49,681 nt of DNA from Deltaproteobacteria bacterium (GTDB lineage: Bacteria; Desulfobacterota; DSM-4660; Desulfatiglandales; Desulfatiglandaceae): the NCBI GenBank assembly GCA_029933075.1, contig JAOZOW010000014.1, forward strand, positions 1 through 49,681, written 5' to 3'. Of the stretch, positions 18,438 to 27,445 are shown one piece after another. The translations under genes and the position numbers were made by a program. Below the pieces are notes generated by a model that did no database searches, was not told the DNA's origin, and worked only from the letters and a program-made list of their open reading frames with translations. Positions within the stretch are counted from its first letter, which is position 1. Each line of letters starts with the position of its first letter.

Positions 18438-19700
18438 CTACCTCCTCGCAATGGATTGAATGGCTTTAAGGGCCGCTGCCGTCCCATCCTGAACCGACTC
18501 CTGGACGCCCGTCGGGGTCCGTGTGCAACCTGCGGCATAAATTCCCGGTTTGGCGGTCTGGGAGGCAATAAACCCGTAATCGTCATAGGGCACTTCAACG
18601 GGAAGCGGTATCTGCGCCGTATTAGGCTCCATTCCCGTGGCAAGCACCACCAGATCCACGGTGATCTCCTGAAGGGCCTCTGCAGTGGTATCTTCTACCC
18701 GCAGGACGAGCTTTTTCCCGGTCTCATCCTGGTTGATCTGGGCTACCTTGCCCTTGAAAAACCGCACGTTCTCATCCGCCTTAATCTTGTTGTAGAAGTC
18801 CTCCATCCGATCCAAGGCCCTGATATCAATGAAAAAGATATAAATTTTCGCATCTGGATACTGCTCGCGAACATAGTTGGCATGTTTCATGGAAGCAAGG
18901 CAGCAAACGCCGGAACAAAAGGGCAAATGATTTTCATCCCTTGACCCGGCGCACTGGACAAACGCCACGCTTTCAGGGGCCTCTCCGTCCGAGGGGCGAA
19001 CAATTTTCCCCTGTGTAGGACCGGTCCAGGAAGCAAGCCTTTCCATCATTACATTGGTGATCACGTCAGGGTACTGGCCAAAACCGTATGTGTCTAATTT
19101 GTTTGCATCATAGGGTTTCCAGCCGGTGGCCCACACAATGGACCCCACCTTCAATTCCATGGTCTTGGCCTCCATGGTGAGGTCAATGGCGTCGTACGGG
19201 CAGGCCTCCTTGACCTTTTCCGCTTCGTCACTCTTGACCAAGGCCGGGTCCAGCACATATCGCATGGGATATGCCATCACATGGGGCAGATAGGCCGCCT
19301 TCATCTTGTTCATGCCATAATTGAAGGGATTTTCGATCTCCATGGAGCAAGCCTCCGCACACTTGCCGCATGCGGTACACCTTTCGTTTACATATCGAGG
19401 ATTAAGCTTGATGCTCACATCGAAGTTCCCTTCTTCCCCAGCGATACTCTCCACCTCGGCCATGGTGAAAACCCGCACCCTGGGATTCTGTCTGATCCGC
19501 CTGAAATTGATCTCCAGTCCGCAATAGGGCGGACACAGCTTGGGAAAGTAGTTGTGGAGCTGGGCGACCCTGCCTCCCAGGTATGGATTCCGCTCCACAA
19601 GATAGGTGTCATAGCCCGCTTCGGCGGCTTCAATTGCGGCGGTCAGACCGCTCATACCGCCACCGACCACCAAGATACTCTGGGTTTCTGCATTTGCCAT
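18438..19700 (-). CDS. qmoA: Quinone-interacting membrane-bound oxidoreductase subunit QmoA
   Basis: This 420-residue HdrA-like flavoprotein has the FAD motif GGGMSG (13-18), a single iron-sulfur segment CTACGKCAEACS and a second nucleotide-binding fold ending in GIYAAGCTRTP. It is soluble and is the partner of QmoB. GAGGAGG precedes the ATG. It is first in the qmoABC operon, with its own candidate promoter in the gap to the ETF:QO gene. Confidence 0.95.
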   Translation of the reverse strand: MANAETQSILVVGGGMSGLTAAIEAAEAGYDTYLVERNPYLGGRVAQLHNYFPKLCPPYCGLEINFRRIRQNPRVRVFTMAEVESIAGEEGNFDVSIKLNPRYVNERCTACGKCAEACSMEIENPFNYGMNKMKAAYLPHVMAYPMRYVLDPALVKSDEAEKVKEACPYDAIDLTMEAKTMELKVGSIVWATGWKPYDANKLDTYGFGQYPDVITNVMMERLASWTGPTQGKIVRPSDGEAPESVAFVQCAGSRDENHLPFCSGVCCLASMKHANYVREQYPDAKIYIFFIDIRALDRMEDFYNKIKADENVRFFKGKVAQINQDETGKKLVLRVEDTTAEALQEITVDLVVLATGMEPNTAQIPLPVEVPYDDYGFIASQTAKPGIYAAGCTRTPTGVQESVQDGTAAALKAIQSIARR

Positions 19701-19831
19701 ACCAATCCTCCTCGGCTAATTGAAATCCACCAACCCCTCGACTCTCCATCAGGGAGAACCTCAAGAAGCTGTTTTCACATATAAAAGACACCTGGCCTCG
19801 GACCGCTATCACCAGCGATTCGGGCTGGCCA

Positions 19832-19860
19832 TGTATACAAAATGTGAGGGGTTTATGCAA
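19832..19860 (-). promoter_or_regulatory. Candidate promoter of qmoABC
   Basis: On the minus strand TTGCAT (19855-19860) and TATACA (19832-19837) are spaced by 17 bases. This gives a leader of roughly 125 bases before qmoA. The -10 matches five of six consensus bases. Confidence 0.45.
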
Positions 19861-19896
19861 ACAAAAAAATCAGAAATTCCTTAGAAAAATTGTGAC

Positions 19897-21600
19897 TTAG
19901 AGCACAGTATACTTGGGGCCGCCTCCTCCTTCCGGAGGCACCCAGGTGATAATTTCATAGGGGTCTTTCACATCGCAAGTCTTACAGTGCACACAGTTGG
20001 AAAAATTGAGTTTCATACTTGGCTTTCCTGTCTCCTCATCGATCTCAAGCTCGTATACATTTGCGGGACAGAACCTCTGACAGGGGTTCTGATACTCTTC
20101 CCTGCACCGGGTGTAGCAGATATCCAAATCGGCGATTTTCAGGTGAGGGGGCTGTTGTTCCTCATGAGTGGTCCCCGAGTAATAGACATCGGTTTCCTTG
20201 TCAAAGGTCAACTCTCCGTCAAATTTAATGGCGCCCGTCTGTTCATCGGAGGGCGAATCCGTGCCGTAGAATTCCGAAACCTTTTTGAGACTGCTGAAAT
20301 CCGGTTTTGAGTGGAGCCTGGGTTTGAGCACTCTCCCGCCCAGGAGGTACTGCAAGCCTCCCTTAATCATCCCCCACCACAGCCCTTTTTCAAAGGCCTG
20401 GTGGAAGTTCCGCGACTGATAAAGCTCCTTGCCTACACTGCTTTCAAGGATCGCGGTCTCATATTTCCCAAGCAGCGCCGCTGAAAAGTCCTCGTTTATC
20501 AGTCCTTCAAAGATCGTCTCGGCAGCCAGCATGCCCGACTTCATGGCCGCGTGTATCCCTTTGATTTTCTGGCTGATAAAGAGGCAGGCCGAATCACCAA
20601 CAATCAAACCTCCGTCAAGGGCCAGCCTTGGAATCGAGAAATATCCTCCAACCGGGGCCGTCTTTGCGCCGTACTGGACCAGTTTCCCGTCTTTCAAGAG
20701 GCTGCTGATGAAAGGATGGAGTTTAAACTTCTGGAATTCCCGATGGGGGTCCAGAAAAGGGTCTTCATAATCCAGGCCCGTGAGCAATCCAAGAGACACA
20801 TGGTTGTTTTTCATGCCATAAATGAACCCCCCGCCATAGGGCTTGCTGCCATAAGGGTAGCCCATGGTGTGGATCACATCTCCTGGTTCCATTCTCCCTT
20901 CCGGTAGCTCCCATACCTCTTTTACCCCGACCACATAACTCTGCGGATTTTTTCCGGCATCCAGGCCGAAACGCTTTATGAGCGTCTTTGTAAGACTGCC
21001 CCTGGAGCCCTCGCCAAATACCGTCACTTTGGCATGGAGGTCAATGCCCGGCTCGAAATTGGACTTCTTCTCTCCATCGGGCCCTATGCCCTTGTCACCC
21101 GTCCTCACGCCGATAACCCGATCACCATCATAGAGAACCTCTGTTCCGGCAAAACCCGGGAATATGTCCACGCCGCTCTCCTCAACAATCTGACCGAGCC
21201 ACTCTGTCAATCTGGAAAGGGAAACCACGTAATTGCCGTGATTATTGAGAGGTGGGGGAATAATGGGAAGTTTGAACCTGCCATTCCTGGTCAGGTAGCA
21301 GACCTCCTCCTTCTTGACCTCGCCTTCCAAGGGGGCTCCCTTTTCCTGAAAATCGGGAACCAGCTCTTTGAGGGCCACGGGATCCATCACCGCCCCGGAT
21401 ATCCCGTGGGAACCCACAAATGCCGCCTTTTCCAGCATGGCGATCATGATTTCATCAAGTTTTTTCCCGTCCCCGCTCTCCTCAACGCCCTCATTATGTC
21501 TCTTGATGAGGTTGGAGAGATGGAGCGCCCCGCTAAGACATGATATCCCGCACCCGACGAATAGCACGTCGACTTCCATGACCTCTCTTTGTTCTTCCAC
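19897..21600 (-). CDS. Electron-transfer flavoprotein:quinone oxidoreductase (ETF-QO)
   Basis: This 567-residue protein is a clear ETF-QO (FixC/ETFDH family). It has an N-terminal FAD fold (GCGISCLSGAL), the mid-protein ubiquinone-binding segments, and the C-terminal [4Fe-4S] signature NCVHCKTCDVKDP followed by VPPEGGGGPKY. It moves electrons between ETF and quinone at the membrane surface. The start is GTG 21600 with AGGAGGT upstream. It sits between aprA and qmoA, which are usually adjacent, while no ETF genes are in the window. I infer a route feeding acyl-CoA or other ETF-linked electrons into the pool used by Qmo. Confidence 0.95.
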   Translation of the reverse strand: MEEQREVMEVDVLFVGCGISCLSGALHLSNLIKRHNEGVEESGDGKKLDEIMIAMLEKAAFVGSHGISGAVMDPVALKELVPDFQEKGAPLEGEVKKEEVCYLTRNGRFKLPIIPPPLNNHGNYVVSLSRLTEWLGQIVEESGVDIFPGFAGTEVLYDGDRVIGVRTGDKGIGPDGEKKSNFEPGIDLHAKVTVFGEGSRGSLTKTLIKRFGLDAGKNPQSYVVGVKEVWELPEGRMEPGDVIHTMGYPYGSKPYGGGFIYGMKNNHVSLGLLTGLDYEDPFLDPHREFQKFKLHPFISSLLKDGKLVQYGAKTAPVGGYFSIPRLALDGGLIVGDSACLFISQKIKGIHAAMKSGMLAAETIFEGLINEDFSAALLGKYETAILESSVGKELYQSRNFHQAFEKGLWWGMIKGGLQYLLGGRVLKPRLHSKPDFSSLKKVSEFYGTDSPSDEQTGAIKFDGELTFDKETDVYYSGTTHEEQQPPHLKIADLDICYTRCREEYQNPCQRFCPANVYELEIDEETGKPSMKLNFSNCVHCKTCDVKDPYEIITWVPPEGGGGPKYTVL

Positions 21601-21794
21601 GCGTAAGACCTCCTTCCGATCTATTCAGGACCCCGAACTCAAGGTTTTTTTTAAATTGACGTTTCTATTAGCATATCCACTGAAAAGACTTCAAGCATTT
21701 TTGTGAAATACCTCACAAAGTCTGGAATACCTGGCCCTATACCGAAGTGGCGATGTCTTAACTCAATAGTGGCAGGAGGGTTTCGATGGAAAAT

Positions 21795-21831
21795 AAAAAC
21801 CCCGGCCGGAACAAATCCGGTCGGGGTTTTT
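21795..21831 (-). terminator. Intrinsic terminator after aprA
   Basis: A CCCCGGCCGGA/TCCGGTCGGGG stem with a short ACAAA-type loop is flanked by an A-run and a T-run. In the minus-strand direction it follows the aprA stop by about 20 bases and ends in TTTTT. It therefore separates sat-aprBA from the ETF-QO/qmo part. Confidence 0.92.
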
Positions 21832-21850
21832 ATTTAGTGGACATTAAGGA

Positions 21851-23743
21851 CTACACGCCGGGCATAGTCCAGATGTCCCGTTTTATCATCTCCCACTCGC
21901 CTGTAGCGGGATCCCACTTGCAGTTGCAGAAGCAGAGCCAGTTGTCATTGTCCATCTTCGGGGTGTCGGCCCTGAAGTAATAGCCGGGCCACCTGGTCTC
22001 TTCCCTGAAGAGGATGGTGCGGACGTGGGACTCTGCAATCCACATCCTCTGAATGTTCTCCCAACACCTCATCAGCTCATGGAGGTCGCGGGCGGCCTGC
22101 TTGTCGGAGTCCTCCTTTAGCAGGGCCATCAGTTCCATGGCCCTTTCGAGCAAGGACTTGCTCGTTTTGAACCGCGCGGTCACGCCACCGGCGTACTCAT
22201 CCATGATCTTCTGGAGCCTGTGAAGGAACTGCCTGGGCATGATGTACTCGGTGTTCACCTCAGGATCTGTGTACTTGCCCTTGTTGGCATCAAAGAGATC
22301 CAGCGGTGTGAGAATCTTCTTCTTCAATTCTTCCACCTTGCCCATGTCCACTGCAGGCTCCTGGCCCTTTTCAACGATATACTTGATGGCCTGCTTGCCG
22401 GCGATTCGTCCCTCGGTATGGGAACCAGAGGAGAACTTGTGGCTGGACGCGCCGGAGGCATCACCTACCGCAAAAAGGCCTTCAACCGTGGTCATATTCG
22501 TATAACCCCACTTATATGGGGTATCAAGGTCCTCGGGACCGCTCACCCAGGCGCCGGATGCACCGGAATGGGACCCGATGAAGTAAGGCTCGCATGCAGC
22601 GATTTCCGAGTGCTTTTCCTCGGGCTTCACATTCAGGGCAGCCCACAAAATGGCCTGGCTGATGGTCATGTCAAGGAAGTCCTCCCATGCCTCGCTCTCC
22701 AGCTCCTTCATCTTCTTCTTGAAGGCCTTGGGATCATCCTTGTACTCCTCAGCGAGCTTGCCGATGGCTTCGTGGGTCTCCATGTAAAGGGGACCGAGGC
22801 CTGCATCCTCATCCAGCATGCCGAGGTAGTTTCGCAGGTTGGCCGGGATCGGCTTGGCAAGCCCATACGGGGCCCAGTTCTCCAGCTCATCCTTCCTAAC
22901 CGCCATGTACTCGCCACCTCCGGCACTCACGGCACGGGACTTGAAAAGGAGGAACCACGCACCCACAGGCCCGTATGCGTCCTTAAACCTGACCGGGATA
23001 AAGCGGACTTCCTGACAAGTCATCTCCGCGCCCGCCTTAATGGTGAAATAGGCGCTGGAGCCGGAATTGAACGGCGGATACCAGGAGCGGCCAAAGCCCT
23101 CGCCCACTGACCTGGGACGAAACACATGCACGGCGCCGCCCATACCGCAGATCACGGCCTTGGCCTTGAACACGTAAAACTTGTTCTCACGTGTGCTGAA
23201 GCCTACGGCGCCCACGATCTTGTTATTCTCCACAAGGGGCTCCACAATGAATACCCTCTCATAGATCTCCCCGCCCGCATCATCCAGGGCATTCTTGGCT
23301 GCCTCAGCGATGATGATCTTGTAGGACTCGCCGTTGATCATGAGCTGCCAGCGACCCTCATGGACATACTTGCCTTCCTCATCCGTCCAGATCTTGAGAC
23401 CCCACTTCTCAAACAGATGCACGGTGGAGTCCACATGACGGGCGATATTGTAAACCAGGTCCTCCCTGGAAACGCCCATCAGGTCCTGACGGACATACCG
23501 GACATAATCCTCAACGGTGTTCTCGCCGTCTTTTACACCTACATACTGGTTAATGGCTGAAAGACCCATGGCCACAGCACCGCTGCGGTCCAGGGCCGCT
23601 TTATCCACCAAAACAACTTTCAGGCCATGCTTCTTGGCCCAGTAAGACGCCTCGGTGGCAGCACCGCATGCTGAAAACCCCCCGCCAACGATCAGGAGGT
23701 CGGTGCTGACTTCAACTGTCTCAAAATCTGCAGAAACTGGCAT
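21851..23743 (-). CDS. aprA: Adenylylsulfate reductase alpha subunit AprA
   Basis: This 630-residue FAD protein reduces adenosine 5'-phosphosulfate (APS) to sulfite and AMP. It has the N-terminal FAD motif GGGFSACGAA, the substrate-channel region with FNSGSSAYFTIKAGAE, and the long C-terminal segment ending in WDPATGEWEM. Length fits the family. AAAGGAGGTAAGG precedes the ATG, 21 bases after aprB. It receives electrons from the AprB clusters, so the aprB TGA has direct consequences for it. Confidence 0.96.
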   Translation of the reverse strand: MPVSADFETVEVSTDLLIVGGGFSACGAATEASYWAKKHGLKVVLVDKAALDRSGAVAMGLSAINQYVGVKDGENTVEDYVRYVRQDLMGVSREDLVYNIARHVDSTVHLFEKWGLKIWTDEEGKYVHEGRWQLMINGESYKIIIAEAAKNALDDAGGEIYERVFIVEPLVENNKIVGAVGFSTRENKFYVFKAKAVICGMGGAVHVFRPRSVGEGFGRSWYPPFNSGSSAYFTIKAGAEMTCQEVRFIPVRFKDAYGPVGAWFLLFKSRAVSAGGGEYMAVRKDELENWAPYGLAKPIPANLRNYLGMLDEDAGLGPLYMETHEAIGKLAEEYKDDPKAFKKKMKELESEAWEDFLDMTISQAILWAALNVKPEEKHSEIAACEPYFIGSHSGASGAWVSGPEDLDTPYKWGYTNMTTVEGLFAVGDASGASSHKFSSGSHTEGRIAGKQAIKYIVEKGQEPAVDMGKVEELKKKILTPLDLFDANKGKYTDPEVNTEYIMPRQFLHRLQKIMDEYAGGVTARFKTSKSLLERAMELMALLKEDSDKQAARDLHELMRCWENIQRMWIAESHVRTILFREETRWPGYYFRADTPKMDNDNWLCFCNCKWDPATGEWEMIKRDIWTMPGV

Positions 23744-23764
23744 ATTTCCTTACCTCCTTTTAGA

Positions 23765-24220
23765 TTACTTTGGCGTGGGGACAGCATCGAGCCCCAGTGA
23801 AGCAGGCTCTGTTGCAAGGGCCTGGCTGTTCAGGTCATCATGGGTCGGGAAGCCCCCCAATGGATCCGCTGATCCTTCAGGCGTGGTCCTTGTGGGGAAC
23901 TTGAACCGCTTAATGCTGCCGTCCCTGAATTTAACCGTCCACATAATATCCTCAGTACCTCTGAGGGGTGTCGCGCTCGCTCCCATCGGGACGAAATCGG
24001 AATAGCCACGAACATCCATGGCCTGCTGGGGGCAGAGCTTGACACAGCACATTCATTCCCAGCACATCTGAGGATCGCGGTTGTACGCCCTCATTTCCGT
24101 TCCGGTCACTGAACCGTCCTTGTCCAGCACCATCAGGTCGTTCGGGCAGATGTACATGCACGCGGTCCTGTCTTGCCCTTTACAACCGTCGCATTTCTCT
24201 GTAATCACATAACTTGGCAT
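23765..24220 (-). CDS. aprB: Adenylylsulfate reductase beta subunit AprB with in-frame TGA (possible selenocysteine)
   Basis: Read through one TGA, this is a full-length 151-residue AprB, the two-[4Fe-4S] electron carrier of APS reductase. Codons 1-55 give MPSYVITEKCDGCKGQ, TACMYICP and end in QMCWE; codon 56 is TGA (24053-24055); codons 57 on give MCCVKLCPQQAMDVRGY and the usual IMWTVKF and RFKFPTRTTP blocks. AprB normally has CWECYSCVKxCP, so the TGA replaces a conserved cluster cysteine. Frame and flanks are otherwise intact. The TGA is directly followed by ATG. Options are selenocysteine, a Cys-to-stop change or sequence error, or a split protein by re-initiation. Two weak hairpins lie 15-49 bases past the TGA; neither is a convincing SECIS by eye. 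GAGGAGGT precedes the start. Confidence 0.85.
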
Positions 24221-24362
24221 TACTATACCTCCTCAATTAACATTTAAAGGACATGACAACTTATTAAGATGACATAATATCCTTACCCTTTACACCTCCT
24301 TTCTTTCCTTTGAAGTGATGGACTCCAAACAATGTAAATCGGACAGACTCAGCTCTTCCTTC

Positions 24363-25580
24363 CTATTTCTTCACCTCACCGGTAGCGGCCCCATGAAGCT
24401 TGATCTCAACTTTCTCCTCAAGATTTGCGTAATACTCCTGCAAGATGGCCACTACTTCCGGACGTGAAAATTCCGCTGGAAGGTCACCGCCCTCGGAGAG
24501 GGTTTTCCTGACCATGGTTCCCGAAAGAAGAAGTCTGTCCTCTTTCCCATGGGGGCAGGTCCTCATGGAGGCCATGCCTCCACACTTGTAGCAGTGGAAG
24601 GTCCAGTCGATGTTAAGGTTCTGGCACTTTAGAGCCCCCTTGGGGATCTCATTGAAGATCTTCTGGGCATCGAATGGGCCATAGTAGTCTCCCACTCCGG
24701 CATGGTCCCGTCCGATGATCATATGACTGCAACCATAGTTCTGGCGGAACACTGCATGGAGGAGTCCCTCCCTGGGTCCGGCATAACGCATTTCCATGGG
24801 ATAGCCGCCTTGGACCACCGTGCCTTTGACAAAATAATTGTCAACCAGGGCCTGGATGGCTTTCACTCTCACATCGGCAGGTATATCGCCCGGTTTCAGC
24901 TTTCCCACAAGCTGGTGTATGTAAACGCCATCCATTACTTCCACCGCAATCTTAGCGAGGTATTCATGAGACCTGTGCATAGGATTCCTGAGCTGTAGGG
25001 CGGCAACCCTGGTCCACCCCAGTTCATCGAAAATCTTCCTGGACTCTGCGGGTCTGTGATACAGGCCCTTGAACTGCTCAGGATAGTAGCTTTCGCTGAG
25101 CACCTTGACAGGTCCGGCAAGGTTGTATTTCCCCTGCTTCATGACTTTCTCGACCCCGGGATGCTCCAAATCCGTCGTCTTGAAAATGGCTTGGCACTCG
25201 TACTCCTTGTCAATGGTGTATTTCTCGGAGACCTGCATGGTGGCGATGAGGGTTCCCGTTTCGTCGTCCACCAGACTCAGTTCATCGCCCTCCTTTACCT
25301 CCTCGTCATCCGTGGACAGGGTGATCGGGATAGGCCAGAAAGTGCCATCTTCCATCAGGAATTTGTCGCAGACCCCCTGCCAGTCGGCCTTAGTCATAAA
25401 GCCGGTCAACGGGGTAAAGGCCCCAATTCCCATCATGATAAGGTCAGAGGTCTCTCTGGAGGTCATCCGAATCTGCTTGAGAGATTTGGCTCGCTCGGTC
25501 TCTGCCTCCAGCTCAGCGCCCTCCAGCAAAAGGGGCATGAGTCTTTCTTCTTTACCGTGGGGAGCAATAAGATTCGACAT
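24363..25580 (-). CDS. sat: Sulfate adenylyltransferase (ATP sulfurylase)
   Basis: This 405-residue homo-oligomeric enzyme activates sulfate with ATP to APS and pyrophosphate. It shows the [12 protein letters not shown] active-site block, [11 protein letters not shown], and a zinc-type motif near 330-344 (C330, C333, C342, H344). AAAAAAGGAGG precedes the ATG. It is the first gene of the sat-aprBA unit and has a good promoter about 120 bases upstream. Family and length are standard for sulfate reducers. Confidence 0.97.
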   Translation of the reverse strand: MSNLIAPHGKEERLMPLLLEGAELEAETERAKSLKQIRMTSRETSDLIMMGIGAFTPLTGFMTKADWQGVCDKFLMEDGTFWPIPITLSTDDEEVKEGDELSLVDDETGTLIATMQVSEKYTIDKEYECQAIFKTTDLEHPGVEKVMKQGKYNLAGPVKVLSESYYPEQFKGLYHRPAESRKIFDELGWTRVAALQLRNPMHRSHEYLAKIAVEVMDGVYIHQLVGKLKPGDIPADVRVKAIQALVDNYFVKGTVVQGGYPMEMRYAGPREGLLHAVFRQNYGCSHMIIGRDHAGVGDYYGPFDAQKIFNEIPKGALKCQNLNIDWTFHCYKCGGMASMRTCPHGKEDRLLLSGTMVRKTLSEGGDLPAEFSRPEVVAILQEYYANLEEKVEIKLHGAATGEVKK

Positions 25581-25666
25581 ATACTATCCTCCTTTTTTTA
25601 CTGATATTTTGGGCCTTCCCACATCACCGCCCCGGGCCCGGTTCCATGCAACTGAATGACTTTGTG

Positions 25667-25768
25667 CTTTTTTGAACAAAGTTTCTCAAACAAAGAATTC
25701 TCTTATATCCGATTCTCCGCAAGTGTCAAGAAAAAATACGTACAGATTTTCTATATTTGTTCAAAAAG
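25667..25768. repeat. Inverted repeat flanking the sat promoter
   Basis: CTTTTTTGAACAAA (25667-25680) and TTTGTTCAAAAAG (25756-25768) are near-exact inverted copies, about 90 bases apart, one on each side of the promoter. They could be two sites for one dimeric regulator able to loop DNA. No regulator gene is adjacent. Confidence 0.55.
25702..25729 (-). promoter_or_regulatory. Sigma-70-type promoter of sat-aprBA
   Basis: On the minus strand a perfect TTGACA (25724-25729) and TATAAG (25702-25707) are 16 bases apart. Transcription would begin near 25695, about 115 bases before the sat start. This is one of the strongest promoters in the window. Confidence 0.75.
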
Positions 25769-25805
25769 CCACAGCGGTCAGCAAAACCCAACCCCTATCC
25801 CTTGC

Positions 25806-26378
25806 TCACCACGTCCCCGCCACATGGATGATCAGGATACGAACTCCTATGCTGATCAGCACTATCCCCCCGATCCGATCCGCCCACCGCCCCAGCCGAT
25901 TTCCAGCCTTATGCCCTATCCTTGCACCCAGATAGGTCAGGGCAATGGTGAACAGCCCGATAATACCGGCCGGCATCCAGATGGAAACCCTCAAAAGACC
26001 CAGGGTGATCCCAACCGACAGGGCATCGATACTGGTAGCGATGGAAAGTCCAACGAGGCTCCAGCCCCTCGTGGGATCAAACATACTGTTACTGTTTCTT
26101 TTTCTCTCCTGTCCGGAATTCCAGATCATCCGAACCCCCAGGGCTCCCAGCAGCCCGAAGGCTACCCAGGGAGCCACCGCGGTCAGAACCCGGGACAGGA
26201 GATTACCTCCCATCCATCCCAGCACCGGCATGGCAGCCTGAAAAAATCCGAAATGCCAGGCAAGCCTGAAGGTATGTCTGGCGGTAAGCCGGGGGAGACC
26301 TGCGGCCACGGCAGCAGCAACGGCAAAGGCATCCATTGCAAGGGCCCAAGCAACCCCGAAAAGTGTCAATATGTCCAA
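25806..26378 (-). CDS. mntP: Manganese efflux pump MntP
   Basis: This 190-residue protein has six predicted membrane helices and two repeated halves, each with an acidic membrane motif (WALAMDAFAVAAAV and SIATSIDALSVGITLG). Both match MntP (YebN), which exports Mn2+. The start is TTG at 26378 with GGAGG four bases upstream. I looked for a yybP-ykoY manganese riboswitch upstream and did not see one. It lies upstream of sat on the same strand but is probably a separate unit. Confidence 0.92.
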   Translation of the reverse strand: MDILTLFGVAWALAMDAFAVAAAVAAGLPRLTARHTFRLAWHFGFFQAAMPVLGWMGGNLLSRVLTAVAPWVAFGLLGALGVRMIWNSGQERKRNSNSMFDPTRGWSLVGLSIATSIDALSVGITLGLLRVSIWMPAGIIGLFTIALTYLGARIGHKAGNRLGRWADRIGGIVLISIGVRILIIHVAGTW

Positions 26379-26531
26379 GGCGCCTCCATAAAAGCAATTC
26401 CCTGAATTATCTTCAAGCCTTACCCAAACGGAGCACCGGAGGCAGAAACACAGATATCGCCTTTCTCCAGGGCCGTCCTTTTCTATAGAACCACACAGGC
26501 CAAAGCGTCAAGGGCCCCCGATCCCTCCTTG

Positions 26532-26561
26532 TTGACTTTCCGACACCGAGAACATTAGTAT
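26532..26561 (+). promoter_or_regulatory. Candidate promoter of the MBL-fold gene
   Basis: TTGACT (26532-26537) and TAGTAT (26556-26561) are 18 bases apart, ending 36 bases before the ATG at 26598. Confidence 0.5.
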
Positions 26562-26597
26562 TGATAACCGAAGCAGCAGAGGAAAGGGAAGACCAGA

Positions 26598-27365
26598 ATG
26601 GATGTTATTATCCTGGGCTCTGGGACCGCCATGCCCCTCAACGACAGGGCATCCCCATCCATTGCCTTGATTATTCAGGGAAAACCGGTCCTATTTGAAA
26701 TGGGCCCCGGCGCCTTGCGCCAGATGGTCAAAGCAGGCATTGATTTCAAGAGGATCAAGCACATTTTCCTGACCCACTATCATCCGGACCACACGGCTGA
26801 CCTGATCCACTTCCTCTTTGCCACCAGGAACCCCTCGGCCCTCAAGGAAAGGACTCCTTTTTGGCTGATCGGCCCTCATGGGCTCAAGCGACTCATCGGA
26901 GATCTTCAAAGGGCTTATGCGCCTTGGCTCACACTGCCCCCGGGAATCATGAGAATGGAAGAGCTGACCCCCGATCAAAAAGCCTGGAAAGATTGGGGCG
27001 GGTTCAAGATCACGTGGCGGCCAACAGGCCATACACCGGGTAGCATTGCCTACCGTGTGGAAGAGACAGGGGGCGGAAGGAGTGTCGTATACACAGGAGA
27101 TACCGGTTTTTGCGGGGAGCTGGTGGAGCTTGCCAGGGGTGCAAACCTGCTCATTGCCGAAGCCGCATTTCCGGAAGGCAAGGAGGTGGAAGATCATCTC
27201 ACTCCCTCTCAGGCAGGACGGATTGCGGCCCTGGCAAAGGTCGATAAACTCCTATTGACCCATTTCTACCCGGAATGCCTCTCCGGCGATATCGGCGCCC
27301 AATGTCGAAAGACTTATGATGGCGAGCTGGTTGTGGGTCGTGACCTGCTCCATGTGCAGATCTGA
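26598..27365 (+). CDS. MBL-fold metal-dependent hydrolase (RNase Z-like)
   Basis: This 255-residue protein has the metallo-beta-lactamase signature H60-Y-H62-P-D64-H65, followed by GHTPGSIAYRV, a YTGDTG strand and a terminal LLTHFYPE. The layout resembles the RNase Z/ElaC branch, which binds two zinc ions, but no diagnostic exosite is clear, so the substrate is unknown. It is cytoplasmic and convergent with the polyprenyl synthase gene. Confidence 0.88.
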   Translation: MDVIILGSGTAMPLNDRASPSIALIIQGKPVLFEMGPGALRQMVKAGIDFKRIKHIFLTHYHPDHTADLIHFLFATRNPSALKERTPFWLIGPHGLKRLIGDLQRAYAPWLTLPPGIMRMEELTPDQKAWKDWGGFKITWRPTGHTPGSIAYRVEETGGGRSVVYTGDTGFCGELVELARGANLLIAEAAFPEGKEVEDHLTPSQAGRIAALAKVDKLLLTHFYPECLSGDIGAQCRKTYDGELVVGRDLLHVQI

Positions 27366-27445
27366 TGGAGCCCTTCCCGGAGGAGAGGAGCCGGTGCTAT
27401 TCATTGGGGCCGAGGGTAGGCTCCATATGCAGGGCGGACGAGTGG

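Noticed and set aside
22220-23110. A 296-residue plus-strand frame opposite aprA
   Set aside because: It mirrors the codon bias of aprA on the other strand and has no domain pattern.
24004-24038. Two small hairpins after the aprB TGA as a definite SECIS element
   Set aside because: Stems are only about five pairs, one has a loop of C residues without G, and the two cannot form together. Evidence is too weak to annotate.
23765-24052. A separate 95-residue protein starting at the ATG after the aprB TGA
   Set aside because: It is the second half of AprB and is in frame with the first half. It is kept as part of one gene, with re-initiation noted only as an alternative.
26379-26580. yybP-ykoY manganese riboswitch upstream of mntP
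   Set aside because: I looked for its conserved internal segments on the minus strand and found none.
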